From positions 4,216,001 to 4,280,000 of the forward strand of contig NZ_JAGTUT010000001.1 in assembly GCF_025685605.1 (NCBI RefSeq): a stretch of DNA of 64,000 nt, read 5' to 3'. Under the pieces are notes generated by a model. That model was not told where the DNA came from, did no database searches, and saw only the letters and a program-made list of their open reading frames with translations. Source of the stretch: Granulicella arctica. Its GTDB lineage: Bacteria; Acidobacteriota; Terriglobia; Terriglobales; Acidobacteriaceae. This document shows positions 54,607 through 63,642 of the stretch, one piece after another; the first letter of the stretch is position 1; the number at the start of each line of letters is the position of its first letter. The position numbers were made by a program, and so were the translations under genes.

Positions 54607-55233
54607 ATGGCGAAGACGATTGCAAAACCGTTACAGATTGGGAGGCCGCGCAGTGAAGCAGCGGTTTCTCATGCCGCGATCATGGATGCCGTCTACGGAT
54701 TGCTCAAAGAAAGACCCGCGCGTGACCTGACCATGGATGCCGTGGCAAAGCGAGCAGGTGTTGGGAAGCCAACACTCTACAAATGGTGGTCCTCTAAGCC
54801 TGCCCTTATTATGGCCATGTTCCATGAGCGATTCGGTTCTATCCTCGAAATCCCGGAAGCACGTACGGCGGAGGAGGCGCTGCGGACAAGAGTGAAATAT
54901 CTGATTAAGCAGTCCAATGGTCTGTTCGGAAAGGTGATCGCCGACCTCATCGCGGAAGGTCAGGCAGATGAGTCGATTTTAAGCGAGCTGTACGAGAGCC
55001 ACATTCGCCCGAGAAGGTTGTCCACGGGGACCGAAATCAGGCGTGGGATCAAGACGGGTGAGTTCGCCTCGAACACAGACCCAGAGCTGCTGATGGATGC
55101 GATCTTTTCGCCAATTTATCTTCGCCTCTTGCTCCGTCATCCCACATTGACAGAGGAGTATGGGATGCAGGTTATCGATCAAGCCCTCCTCGGTGTCCGA
55201 ACACCCAAAGGGAACCTTTCGCGGCGGGAGTAA
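54607..55233 (+). CDS. TetR/AcrR-family transcriptional regulator
   Basis: 208 residues from ATG 54607, with AGG close upstream. IGRPRSEAAVSHAAIMDAVY, LLKERPARDLTMDAVAKRAG, VGKPTLYKWWSSKPALIMAM is a standard TetR HTH of the TetR_C_11-like subgroup with Trp-Trp in the recognition helix. It faces the esterase across 114 bp, where ACGTTAC and GTAACGT occur 50 bp apart. It probably represses the esterase gene. Inducer unknown. Confidence 0.87.
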   Translation: MAKTIAKPLQIGRPRSEAAVSHAAIMDAVYGLLKERPARDLTMDAVAKRAGVGKPTLYKWWSSKPALIMAMFHERFGSILEIPEARTAEEALRTRVKYLIKQSNGLFGKVIADLIAEGQADESILSELYESHIRPRRLSTGTEIRRGIKTGEFASNTDPELLMDAIFSPIYLRLLLRHPTLTEEYGMQVIDQALLGVRTPKGNLSRRE

Positions 55234-55561
55234 ACAGGCTAGCTCAGCTTAGGATCAGTATGTCGGTCACGGTAACGCATGTGTGCAGGATATTTGCTTG
55301 CGTCTGCAAGAGGTTGAACTCGCCGGTCAATAGTAGCGAACCTGACAGCGCACGCACGACCTGCATAGAAATGGAAATGACAGAGAGGCGACCCGGATCG
55401 AGCGTAATCAGAAGACAGATGGCAGCCCGATGAGGAGGGAATCCACGCAAGTTGCCTCTGTAATCATGTGCGTTTTCACTAAACACTCGCGGAGAAAGGC
55501 GGGAGCGTCCGCTCGCACCGACGTTCCCGTCGAAACCAAAACAAGATATAGCGGGGCCCCT

Positions 55562-55957
55562 CTAGTGCTTGGCGAAAGCCGCAGACGGGGCTGCACCCGA
55601 GCCGGATTTCGCCTCCTTGAGTGTCATGCGTTCGATGAGACCCTTTTCGAACGTGTAGACATGCCATACTTCGCTATCTGAGAGAACCTCACCGCCGAGG
55701 CTTTTCACTAGCTGATGGACCCTCACGTCCGTCTTGCCATCTTCACGATCAATCACTTCCATCGGATCCACATGTGGATCGAATTCGGCCCATTGGCGCG
55801 TCCAGTAAGCCCGTATCTCTTCCTTCCCAATCACACTCCCACCCTCTGAAGCTTTGGGCCAACTGACCCCTTCACTCATGAGCGCCAGGGCTCCGTCGAT
55901 ATCGCGATTATTGAAGGCAGAATATGCCTGAGCAATCAGTGTTTGCGTGTTTGCCAT
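55562..55957 (-). CDS. SnoaL/NTF2-fold protein
   Basis: 131 residues from the ATG complementary to 55955-55957 (GGAGGA site); the frame up to 56095 covers the operators and is rejected. LIAQAYSAFNNRDIDGALAL, MSEGVSWPKASEGG and the end VYTFEKGLIERM are typical of one-domain SnoaL-like proteins. Family knowledge: ligand-binding or isomerase/cyclase fold, function usually unknown. It is divergent from a MarR regulator, with two identical-type palindromes in the 110-bp gap, so it is probably repressed by it. Confidence 0.84.
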   Translation of the reverse strand: MANTQTLIAQAYSAFNNRDIDGALALMSEGVSWPKASEGGSVIGKEEIRAYWTRQWAEFDPHVDPMEVIDREDGKTDVRVHQLVKSLGGEVLSDSEVWHVYTFEKGLIERMTLKEAKSGSGAAPSAAFAKH

Positions 55958-55978
55958 GGTTCCTCCAAAGTGCATGCA

Positions 55979-56045
55979 TGTATTATACACATATGCTGCC
56001 GAAAATGCATTGGTGCTCATGAGCGCTAAGCATGTGTATGATACA
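55979..56045. promoter_or_regulatory. Two TGTATnATACA operators between SnoaL and marR
   Basis: TGTATTATACA at 55979-55989 and TGTATGATACA at 56035-56045 are both perfect 11-bp palindromes differing only in the centre base, with centres 56 bp apart. One lies near each gene start. This is a strong case for MarR binding sites, though binding is inferred. Confidence 0.8.
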
Positions 56046-56067
56046 CAGAGTGGTCGTGATGTGACAC

Positions 56068-56601
56068 ATGACAAAAGCAGGATCGAAATGGGCACTTATC
56101 CGGGCGTCGTTGCCACAGTTGCTCGGCTCGGTGCTCGACATAGTCGGCATCTTTAATAGCCCCGAGCGCGATGCGGCGATGCTCGAGAGCGCAGGCTTGA
56201 ATCTCGAACGGGCGCTGTACCCGCTTCTTGTGCTTATTGGAAAATACGGCCCCATCGGCGTCGTCGATGTGGCAACCCGCGTCGGGCGGGACTACACTAC
56301 CATAAGTCGGCAGGTTGCGCGACTCGAACAGCTTGGCTTAGTCACGCGCCGCAACAGTCCGGTGGATCGACGCACGCGAGAAGCGACTGTGACACCGCAG
56401 GGTAGGATCGCGACAAATGCCGTCGATGCTGCGCGCGAGCGGTTAGCTTTCCGTATGTTCCGTGATTGGTCTCGCTCCGACTACGAACAGCTTCTTCGGC
56501 TGACAAGAATGCTGGGGGATGGTCTAGACGAGACGCCAGCGCCAGGATCGAAACTGGCACAGACGATGGCGCGACGAAAAGCTTCACCTCCACGTACCTA
56601 G
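56068..56601 (+). CDS. MarR-family transcriptional regulator
   Basis: 177 residues. LERALYPLLVLIGKYGPIGV leads to VDVATRVGRDYTTISRQVAR (HTH), then LEQLGLVTRRNSPVDRRTRE (wing). A longer N-terminus than the other two MarR proteins here (about 45 residues before the core). It is divergent from the SnoaL gene and probably recognises the two TGTATnATACA sites. No cysteine in the DNA-binding core. Intact. Confidence 0.88.
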   Translation: MTKAGSKWALIRASLPQLLGSVLDIVGIFNSPERDAAMLESAGLNLERALYPLLVLIGKYGPIGVVDVATRVGRDYTTISRQVARLEQLGLVTRRNSPVDRRTREATVTPQGRIATNAVDAARERLAFRMFRDWSRSDYEQLLRLTRMLGDGLDETPAPGSKLAQTMARRKASPPRT

Positions 56602-56790
56602 GGTGCTAGCTCTAGTCATAGGAAAAGCGTTGCTGCCGTGCGTTATAACAACATAGAATAATCCGGGCAGTACCGGCACTTCATGCGTACATCCGGCGTT
56701 CGTGACGGACGCGAACGTGCGTTGACGATCCTGGAGCATTGATGAACGTCGCTATGCACGGAAATGCCTAATGCGAGATATTTGCATCCG

Positions 56791-57075
56791 TCAAGTGGGC
56801 AGATGAAAGGGGCCCTTCAGCAGCGACCGAAGCATGACGGTGCATGGGTGTGCTCCGGCATCTTTGCTGTTCTGTGCCGACGGCCTAAGCAGCCCATCCT
56901 GCTGCAGGCGTCGCCACTGAAACACCTGGGTCACGTTACTCCCGTACTTGCGAACTACACGCGGAACCGACATCCCGTGCAAATACGCCTCTTCCACAAT
57001 CCGCAGCCCTTCCTGAGCACTCCGACGGCGACGAGGACTAACCACCTCAACCGTATCTAACTTCACTTCAGACAT
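56791..57075 (-). pseudogene. IS66-type TnpA fragment
   Basis: The first 65 residues match IS66 TnpA: SPRRRRSAQEGLRIVEEAYL, HGMSVPRVVRKYGSNVTQVF and QWRRLQQDGLLRP. After that the frame degenerates. No tnpB or tnpC and no terminal repeat were found, so this is a remnant of an IS66 unlike the complete one at 34869 (about half the residues shared). Confidence 0.75.
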
Positions 57076-57349
57076 ACAACATCGTCATGCCTGATCAAAC
57101 CCATGTACACACGGCCAATACAACACGCTTATTCCACAATCGTGCTCAGGTGCCCATCATCCACCAGGGCCAAGGCGCGCTCAGAGCATTCGACCTCGCA
57201 AGTGCCAAGCACTGCTCGAAGACTTCTACCCCGATCCACCAGCACCACTAGATGCGTCGCTATTCGGGCTTAGTTTAACCGTTAGAAGACCGGCCAGCAA
57301 CTCGGAACAGGACTAAAAGTTTCCTTCACCCCGATAGATAAGGAAGAAA

Positions 57350-57880
57350 GTGAAGCTCAAAGCACTGGCCCTGGCATCTCTGACAACTCTCTATTCTGCA
57401 GTTCTTTCCGCTCAATCTCCACGCCCAAGCCCGGTAGCGACTGCTACCGAGCGGAAGTGGGTCTCGTTTTTTGGAGGCATCGCCTACGGGCGAACTGACC
57501 AAGCAGCCATCGTTGGCTGCATCTAGCTCGTGCTGGGTGTAGTCGGGCGTGAGATCCGACACATCTTCAAATGCTCTGCCTTCTCCATCCTCCATCTCTT
57601 ACCCCAGCTGGAGACGGTCGGCTTCACCCAGGTCACATTGTTCAAGTGCCGCCTCTTCCTCTTCGAGGGAAGACAAGACTACGGCACCTCTCACCTCGCC
57701 GCAGCAGAATGGTTTCAGCACGTAAAAGCCCCGAAAAAAAAGCTCATCTGGTTTGACTACTCCGGTCACCTTGTAGCAGATGAGCAGCCCGGAAGATTCT
57801 TGGTTCATCTTATCACCGACGTTAGACCCATCGCATTAAGAGCAGGCAACGCAGCTCCCGAAGATGAAACACATAATTAG
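57350..57880 (+). pseudogene. Secreted alpha/beta hydrolase, internally deleted
   Basis: GTG 57350, after AAGGAAG, starts a clear signal peptide (KLKALALASLTTLYSAVLSAQ). The frame continues with FFGGIAYGRTDQAAIVG, meets TAG at 57524, and then goes on as HIFKCSAFSILHLLPQLETV, LFLFEGRQDYGTS (Asp region) and WFDYSGHLVADEQPGRFL (catalytic His). The oxyanion and nucleophile elbow region between the signal and GG is missing. Related proteins are proline-iminopeptidase-like hydrolases. It cannot be active. Confidence 0.72.
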
Positions 57881-58258
57881 CGCATGCTAACTGGTTGGAG
57901 TGAACGCCTTGCTCTTCGGTCGAGCGACGAGGAACCCCCCAGCTTCCAGCTTCTTGCGGAATTAATCTTCAGTATCATGCATTGTACTCAGCAGGAACTG
58001 AGCTATGAAAAAGACGGCAAAGAGCTGCCTTGGAAAACGCCCACAAGCGTTGCTTTGGAAGTTCTTAGCTTCGAGAAGGTGATTAGCGCTTCGTAGAAGC
58101 GCCACGCGAAACTGTTTGAGCAGCTTGGATTTCTATGATGCTTGTGACGATCGCCAGGTATGATACGGACCGCTTAGGTGAAACGTCCTGAACTGGACAA
58201 GTGCGGCTGCAAGAACCCGTACTCTTGTTGGATGCGTGCAGCCGCGTAAATGAATTAG
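57881..58258. other. Intergenic stretch, no gene seen
   Basis: Only short frames, the longest at 57884-58096 (70 codons), none with a domain. It lies downstream of both flanking genes and no clear terminator was noticed. Confidence 0.35.
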
Positions 58259-61200
58259 TTAGTGGGGTTGCGCTTCACAGACACCACTGCCGACATAGGA
58301 GGGCTTGGGAACAAGCACGGCAGCATTCGCACTACTTGCTGGCCCTCCTGTCCCATTGATGATATTGCTAATTTGCCCGCTACCATTGAGGAAAACAGTT
58401 CCAACGTCTGCTATTTGGATCCCCGCATAAGTCGGCACTATCATTGCGTTATCTTCTACGATTTTAACGCTCTGATTAAAGTAGGAGTAAATTCCGAGAC
58501 CATACGCCTTGTGATTGCAGACGGACAGAGGAGATACCACGTATGACGGATAACCGTTCACCGAGCCATTGGCTGAGGGATAGGCTGACGAACTGCTGGA
58601 CCATGCAGCTTGGTTCGGTGGATCATACGGCAGTTCGCTTTGGTAGAAGATCGTTTGTCCATTGTCTCCAAACCATAGGACCTGTTCTTGCTGGTAGTGC
58701 TCAACGGCAAGGCCCAATGCCGTTACGCCGTTTCCATTTACGACCACGCCGTGAGCTGCCGTGTTCACAGTCCAACCCACTGTTCCTGGATTTCCATGAT
58801 CGGCGCGCCACGCCCAGATGTTATCGAGGATAACGCTTCCGCTATCAACCTGTAGACTCGTCGTTGCCGACCCTGCCGTAGAACCTCCGATGCGGAAGAA
58901 CACGTCGTTGAGCGAAGTTGGATTGGCCGCGTGAGTGTTGTTTACTGAGCCTGCCACACCCACTTCCACCAATACGCTCGAATTCACCGGGCCTGCGTCA
59001 ATCATCACTCCCGCCACTTGCACGCCATCAACGTCTGCCACAGTGATGGCGGGCGTTCCGGCTTGAGGAACAATGGTCGGGAAACCCATTCCGAGTACAA
59101 CTGTATCTGCGTTTTCTACGCGAATCGAGTCTGTGTATTGGTAGATGCCCGGTGTGAGAATGAGATTTTGACCCGACGCCAGAGCACTGTTAATCTCATC
59201 GATCGTGCTTGAGGGCTGCGCGATATAGAAGCTGGTGATTGGCAGCGAGTGACCGGTGCCCAGAACGTCGCCAGCCCAACTCGTTCCAGTGGAATTCGTG
59301 CGGACTGTTGGTACAAACACGTTATACAGATTGTTGATGTCGAGATATAGGAACGGTTTCTCCCTGCTTACCGGCGTTGTCGCGACATTGGTGACATTAA
59401 CCGCGCCAGCTGGTCCACCTGGATACGATTGAGCGGGCACGATTCCGGTATCACCCGAGAAGACAAAGTTCCACACGTAATTGTTGAAACCGCCTACGAG
59501 GTAAGTATTGCGCGTGTACCACTGCTGTTGAGAGCAGGCGTTTACACCGTTTCCACCGCTGCCTAATTGCGAGTCAGCAATAAAGCCTCCACTTGCTTCC
59601 TGACACGGATAAGCGGAACCGATCGTTCCAGAGTTCGCTAACCATAAGCCGCCAGAGACCAGCATTCGTCGAAGAGACGCACCCTGAGACACGCCCCAAT
59701 CCAACACGTTTGCTGTCAACCCACCCGCGGGACTCACAGCCATGTTCTCTTGCGAGCGCCAGAAGTTCTGGGTCATATTGCCGGAAATCAGTTGATCCGC
59801 ACCGAAACCGCCCGTCACGCTGACGTTAGTCGGCGACTGTCCTAGACCTGAGATTTGCTCGTAGAAGCCTAGTTGTGCGACCACCGGACTGGAAGCTGTT
59901 CCGTAGTTACCCGGCTTCAGTAGAACCGCATGACGATTCGTACTGAACTGTGTCTCCTGATTGAGCGAGTTCAACGTGGCGTTGATAGAAGCGGCTGACA
60001 TCGTAGGGTCGAGCACAATCACATTTGGCCCGAAATCGGGAGCGCTGGAACTTCCTGTCGACCCCGAGCTTGCAGATTGTGGAATGGGGATGTCGAATTG
60101 ATAATAGCAAGCCTTGACGACTCCCTGATTCGGATCACCGAACACAGAGGCACTGCATGGCGTGCCTCCGCTCAGCGTTTGATAATTGAAATGTCCATTT
60201 GCGCCGAAGGCTATTCTCCCCGGGCCTGCATAGCTGCATGTTTGATTTTCTTGTGCACACAAGACATATCCAGCGGGTCCCCCGTAAAGGTTTCCGGATG
60301 ACAGTTGGTAGTAACAGGTTTTCGCGTGATTTGGAGCCGGGTCGGTGTAGAAGGTCGAGACGCTGCAGGCAAATGAGTTTTGGAAGCCGGCGATCGAGGC
60401 AAAACTTCCACTCAAGCCAAGGGCTCCGATCGCGACTCCGTTGAAGGTGCAAGTTCCGCCTTCGTCGGCGCAGTAGACGCCTGGTTGCGAATGGTTGCCC
60501 CGAAGACCGAGAGCGGGACTGTAGTAGCAAGCCTTGGTCAAGCCGGGAGTAGGATCCCCGAAAGCACTAACACTGCATGCGGTGGTGTTTGTCACCGTCA
60601 GGTAGTTATATTTACCATTCGCGCCGAAGGCGACTACCCGCGTGCCAGCGAAGTTGCACGTTTGATTTTCAGCAATGCAATGGGTATATAGGGTCGTACC
60701 GTCAGCATTGCAGCCAGGGTAAACTGCGCCATTGACACCACTACAGTTATTTCCATCAGAGTAGCCATTTTCTTGCATATAACTCAAGTTGCGAAGACCT
60801 AAACCTGCAAGCTGAGCGGCCCAACCCGCAGCAGAGTCAGCGGTGATAATGTTGAAGTTCTTACCGACCACGAAGTTCAAGTCGCTGCGAGTGTCAGCAG
60901 TGTCGGCAGGTGTGCCACCCGGGTAACTATAGTGAAACATGTTGAGAGTTTGGCAGGTTTGTTGAACGCCATCGTAAGTAATAAAGCAAGAACCATTTTG
61001 TGAACTGAAGAAACGCGCAGTATGCGTAGGATCATTCGGGTCGAAGTAGTCTCCGGTAGGACTAAATTCGGCAACAGATCTTCCCTGAGCGATATTCGTC
61101 GTCCTCATGGTATCGAGGATACCCCCAGATTGTTTCTGGGTAATTTCCGCCGAGATCGTGCTGAGTGTGGTGTCCTGATAGAAGCTGTTTAAAGAGTTGG

Positions 61201-62143
61201 TGATAGCTTGTTCACCGCCGCCGAACGGCGATGATGGATCGATGTCGCTTGTGTTATAGATCCACCACATGTTGAGGTATGGAGCATCCGCTCCGAAGTC
61301 GTTATGGAAGGCCTGGGGTGTCGGATAAAGATTTCCACTGATCTTGAATACAACATCCTGCCTAAAAGGACGGCCGAGAAAGTCCATCTGTTGTTGTTGG
61401 TTTGTTTTGCTGTTGCCATTTATCGCATTCCATACCAGATGGAATGTTGCCGCGTCTTTGATGTCAAATGCCAAGACAGTTTGGATTTGATTCGCGTTAT
61501 AGAAATTGATGACATTTTGGAGCGTCGGCGGAGGCTCCGGATTGCTGGGATAGAGTAAAGAAACAGAATCGCGCAAGAGCAGATTTGCCTGAGTTTGCGC
61601 CATCGTCATACTCGTTATCAGGGGGTTGAAGGCGGTTTGCCCTGCCGGATCGGTGAAGGGATTGAATATCGAACCAGGACCCCCGCTTGTAAATACTGCT
61701 TGACGGCCCCAGGTCTTGTCGTGACTGAAGGTCAACTGGCCATCAGATGTCTGCTTAACATCAAGCTCAAGCACCTCGAGTCCGGCCCGTGCGGCAGCGG
61801 CAATAGATGCGAGCGAATTTTCGGGCACTCCTGGGACGTTTGGATTGTCTCCCGGGATTGCGTGAAGGCCGCGATGAGCGGACATGAGCGTTAGATCGGA
61901 GTGAGGTGTCTTCATCGCCTCGATGACTCTAATAGCATCCAAATGATTAGGGTTGTAGGAGTAGCTTCGCGTTTGTGCTTCGGACGAGCGGCAAAACAGC
62001 GCAACGCATAGCAGACCGACCGTCATACAGACGGGGTAGAAACCGGATAGTGACTTATTTGACCCTCGGACGCTTCGAATAATTGTGAGTCTCTTCGCGT
62101 CCTGAACGGTTCTTGACAGATGAAGGCAGCGATCTCGGAACAT
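58259..62143 (-). CDS. Secreted GDPD-like domain fused to Cys-rich repeats and beta-helix
   Basis: 1294 residues, start supported by AAGGAG 7 bp upstream. A late signal-like segment, MTVGLLCVALFCRSSEAQ (40-57), follows a basic N-terminus. Residues about 85-440 form a glycerophosphodiester-phosphodiesterase-like barrel: AHRGLH (His 90, Arg 91), PENSLAS (Glu 108), VLELDVK (Glu 126, Asp 128), SHDKTWGR (His 141). Residues about 485-690 are three roughly 70-residue repeats, each beginning CxAENQTC or CADEGGTC and ending with a xCYY pair. After a Ser/Gly linker the rest (about 705-1290) looks like a right-handed beta-helix related to actinomycete 'coagulation factor 5/8 type' proteins. Probably an extracellular polymer- or lipid-acting protein; exact reaction unknown. 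It is divergent from another GDPD/PLC-superfamily gene. Confidence 0.8.
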   Translation of the reverse strand: MFRDRCLHLSRTVQDAKRLTIIRSVRGSNKSLSGFYPVCMTVGLLCVALFCRSSEAQTRSYSYNPNHLDAIRVIEAMKTPHSDLTLMSAHRGLHAIPGDNPNVPGVPENSLASIAAAARAGLEVLELDVKQTSDGQLTFSHDKTWGRQAVFTSGGPGSIFNPFTDPAGQTAFNPLITSMTMAQTQANLLLRDSVSLLYPSNPEPPPTLQNVINFYNANQIQTVLAFDIKDAATFHLVWNAINGNSKTNQQQQMDFLGRPFRQDVVFKISGNLYPTPQAFHNDFGADAPYLNMWWIYNTSDIDPSSPFGGGEQAITNSLNSFYQDTTLSTISAEITQKQSGGILDTMRTTNIAQGRSVAEFSPTGDYFDPNDPTHTARFFSSQNGSCFITYDGVQQTCQTLNMFHYSYPGGTPADTADTRSDLNFVVGKNFNIITADSAAGWAAQLAGLGLRNLSYMQENGYSDGNNCSGVNGAVYPGCNADGTTLYTHCIAENQTCNFAGTRVVAFGANGKYNYLTVTNTTACSVSAFGDPTPGLTKACYYSPALGLRGNHSQPGVYCADEGGTCTFNGVAIGALGLSGSFASIAGFQNSFACSVSTFYTDPAPNHAKTCYYQLSSGNLYGGPAGYVLCAQENQTCSYAGPGRIAFGANGHFNYQTLSGGTPCSASVFGDPNQGVVKACYYQFDIPIPQSASSGSTGSSSAPDFGPNVIVLDPTMSAASINATLNSLNQETQFSTNRHAVLLKPGNYGTASSPVVAQLGFYEQISGLGQSPTNVSVTGGFGADQLISGNMTQNFWRSQENMAVSPAGGLTANVLDWGVSQGASLRRMLVSGGLWLANSGTIGSAYPCQEASGGFIADSQLGSGGNGVNACSQQQWYTRNTYLVGGFNNYVWNFVFSGDTGIVPAQSYPGGPAGAVNVTNVATTPVSREKPFLYLDINNLYNVFVPTVRTNSTGTSWAGDVLGTGHSLPITSFYIAQPSSTIDEINSALASGQNLILTPGIYQYTDSIRVENADTVVLGMGFPTIVPQAGTPAITVADVDGVQVAGVMIDAGPVNSSVLVEVGVAGSVNNTHAANPTSLNDVFFRIGGSTAGSATTSLQVDSGSVILDNIWAWRADHGNPGTVGWTVNTAAHGVVVNGNGVTALGLAVEHYQQEQVLWFGDNGQTIFYQSELPYDPPNQAAWSSSSSAYPSANGSVNGYPSYVVSPLSVCNHKAYGLGIYSYFNQSVKIVEDNAMIVPTYAGIQIADVGTVFLNGSGQISNIINGTGGPASSANAAVLVPKPSYVGSGVCEAQPH

Positions 62144-62588
62144 GCATTCTCCTTGGTTGGTTATGCTGCGGTTGGTGATAAGCGGAGGAGGTTACGCTGT
62201 GATCCTGCACCCCTTGTAGCCCTGAAACAAGTGAGGGACAGGTGAGATAAGGCCCGATGAAGAGTGAGTGATCCTCCTCTCTCTGCGCACGATGCAGTGC
62301 TTTCAAGAACTTGCAAGCGTGGACCGTTACTATCGCTAAGTGAAAATCTAATGAATGCGAAGTCCCTCAAAGAAAGCCTGTTCTAGGCGTCGCTCAGGGT
62401 GCAGTTCTGGCTTTGTTCCGAGAGGGTCTTGTTGGGCTTTCGAGCCGCGCCAGAATAAGCAGCGAGTTCTCTGCTGCTGGCAGTAACGTTCTTTACTTGC
62501 GGTCGCCGTTCGGCCACACTGCTAACTTTACAGAACGTAATGGGTCCACTCTGCAAGAACGTTGTAATCTGAGGACTCAGGAGAAGCG
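62144..62588. other. Divergent promoter region between the two phosphodiesterase-like genes
   Basis: 445 bp with no supported gene. It must hold the promoters of both genes. No palindrome of note was found. Confidence 0.4.
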
Positions 62589-63593
62589 ATGAGAGTAGGT
62601 TTCGCTCTAAAGTTTGGTGCCGCCCTTGTCACAGCAGCGTTATACTGGGGCGATGCGATCGCTCAATCGAGGCCTGGTGCGGTAGTCACGCCGGATGCGC
62701 ACAACTGTTACCCATACGCAGGGCTGTGGAGTGACCGGATTGATCGGGCCTTGGCAGGAGGAACGCCAGTAGCGATCGAGCAAGATCTCTTCTGGTATCG
62801 TCCTGATCCGTCCCTACCGGGACGCTCGGTCGTTGCTCATGGAAAGCCAGTCAACGGCAGCGAACCAGGGATGGTGCAGTACTTCTTCGAGCGTGTGCGT
62901 CCGCTGGTAGAAACTGCGACGCGCAATCCGAACCACTCCCACTGGCCGATCATCACGCTCAATTTGGACATCAAGACGGAGGAGCCGGAGCACCTGAGAG
63001 CGATCCACGAGCTGCTCGTTAAGTATCAGGCGTGGCTGACAAGCGCGACGCGCACAAACGACGCTTCGCATGTTGAAGTTCTGACCGTCGGTCCGATTCT
63101 CGTGCTAAACGGCCCATCGGACGCGCAGCAGAAGGTCTTCTACGACGAAATCCCGGTAGGCGGCAAGCTGCTGACGTTCGGTGCCGTACACAGCGATGTG
63201 CATGACCTGGCAGCTCCAGCGAACAAAATCGAGACGGAGAACGCATCGAATTACCGTCGCTGGTGGAACAACTCTTGGATCGTGATCGAACCGGAAGGGC
63301 AGCCACACGCAACGGCATGGACCCCGGATAAGAATGCGCGACTAAGATCGTTTGTTGCTCAGGCTCATGCCCGAGGACTCTGGATTCGCTTCTACACCCT
63401 GGACGGTGCGAGCAAAACCGAACAGGATACGAATGGCTGGTTCGCCGGCTATAACTTCCCGAGCCTCGATGCCGCCGGTCTGCGCTGGATCGACTCCATT
63501 CGAGATGGCGTGGACTATCTAGCGAGCGATCAGTACGAGCTGGTCTCTGCTTTGGTGCGGAAGATGACCCCATCTAAATTGCCGATCCGATAG
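62589..63593 (+). CDS. Secreted PLC/GDPD-superfamily phosphodiesterase-like protein
   Basis: 334 residues. The signal peptide is residues 1-25 (VGFALKFGAALVTAALYWG, then DAIAQS). HNCYPYAGLWSDRIDRAL opens the barrel, TPVAIEQDLFWY carries the acidic pair, VVAHGKP the His, and IITLNLDIKTEEPEHLRAI a central strand. The end FVAQAHARGLWIRFYTLDG resembles the last strands of PI-PLC/GDPD-like barrels. The classical HRG at the N-terminus is altered (AHNCYPY), so metal and substrate use may differ from GDPD. GGAG lies 8 bp before the ATG. It probably works outside the cytoplasm with the divergent large protein. Confidence 0.78.
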   Translation: MRVGFALKFGAALVTAALYWGDAIAQSRPGAVVTPDAHNCYPYAGLWSDRIDRALAGGTPVAIEQDLFWYRPDPSLPGRSVVAHGKPVNGSEPGMVQYFFERVRPLVETATRNPNHSHWPIITLNLDIKTEEPEHLRAIHELLVKYQAWLTSATRTNDASHVEVLTVGPILVLNGPSDAQQKVFYDEIPVGGKLLTFGAVHSDVHDLAAPANKIETENASNYRRWWNNSWIVIEPEGQPHATAWTPDKNARLRSFVAQAHARGLWIRFYTLDGASKTEQDTNGWFAGYNFPSLDAAGLRWIDSIRDGVDYLASDQYELVSALVRKMTPSKLPIR

Positions 63594-63642
63594 CGCCCCT
63601 CTGGAATTGCGACGTGGCGTTTTTAGAGGAACACCCGGCGTG

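Noticed and set aside
60000-60760. Possible tandem DNA repeats or CRISPR-like array
   Set aside because: The repetition is at protein level (three Cys-rich domains of a secreted protein), with long diverged units and no spacers.
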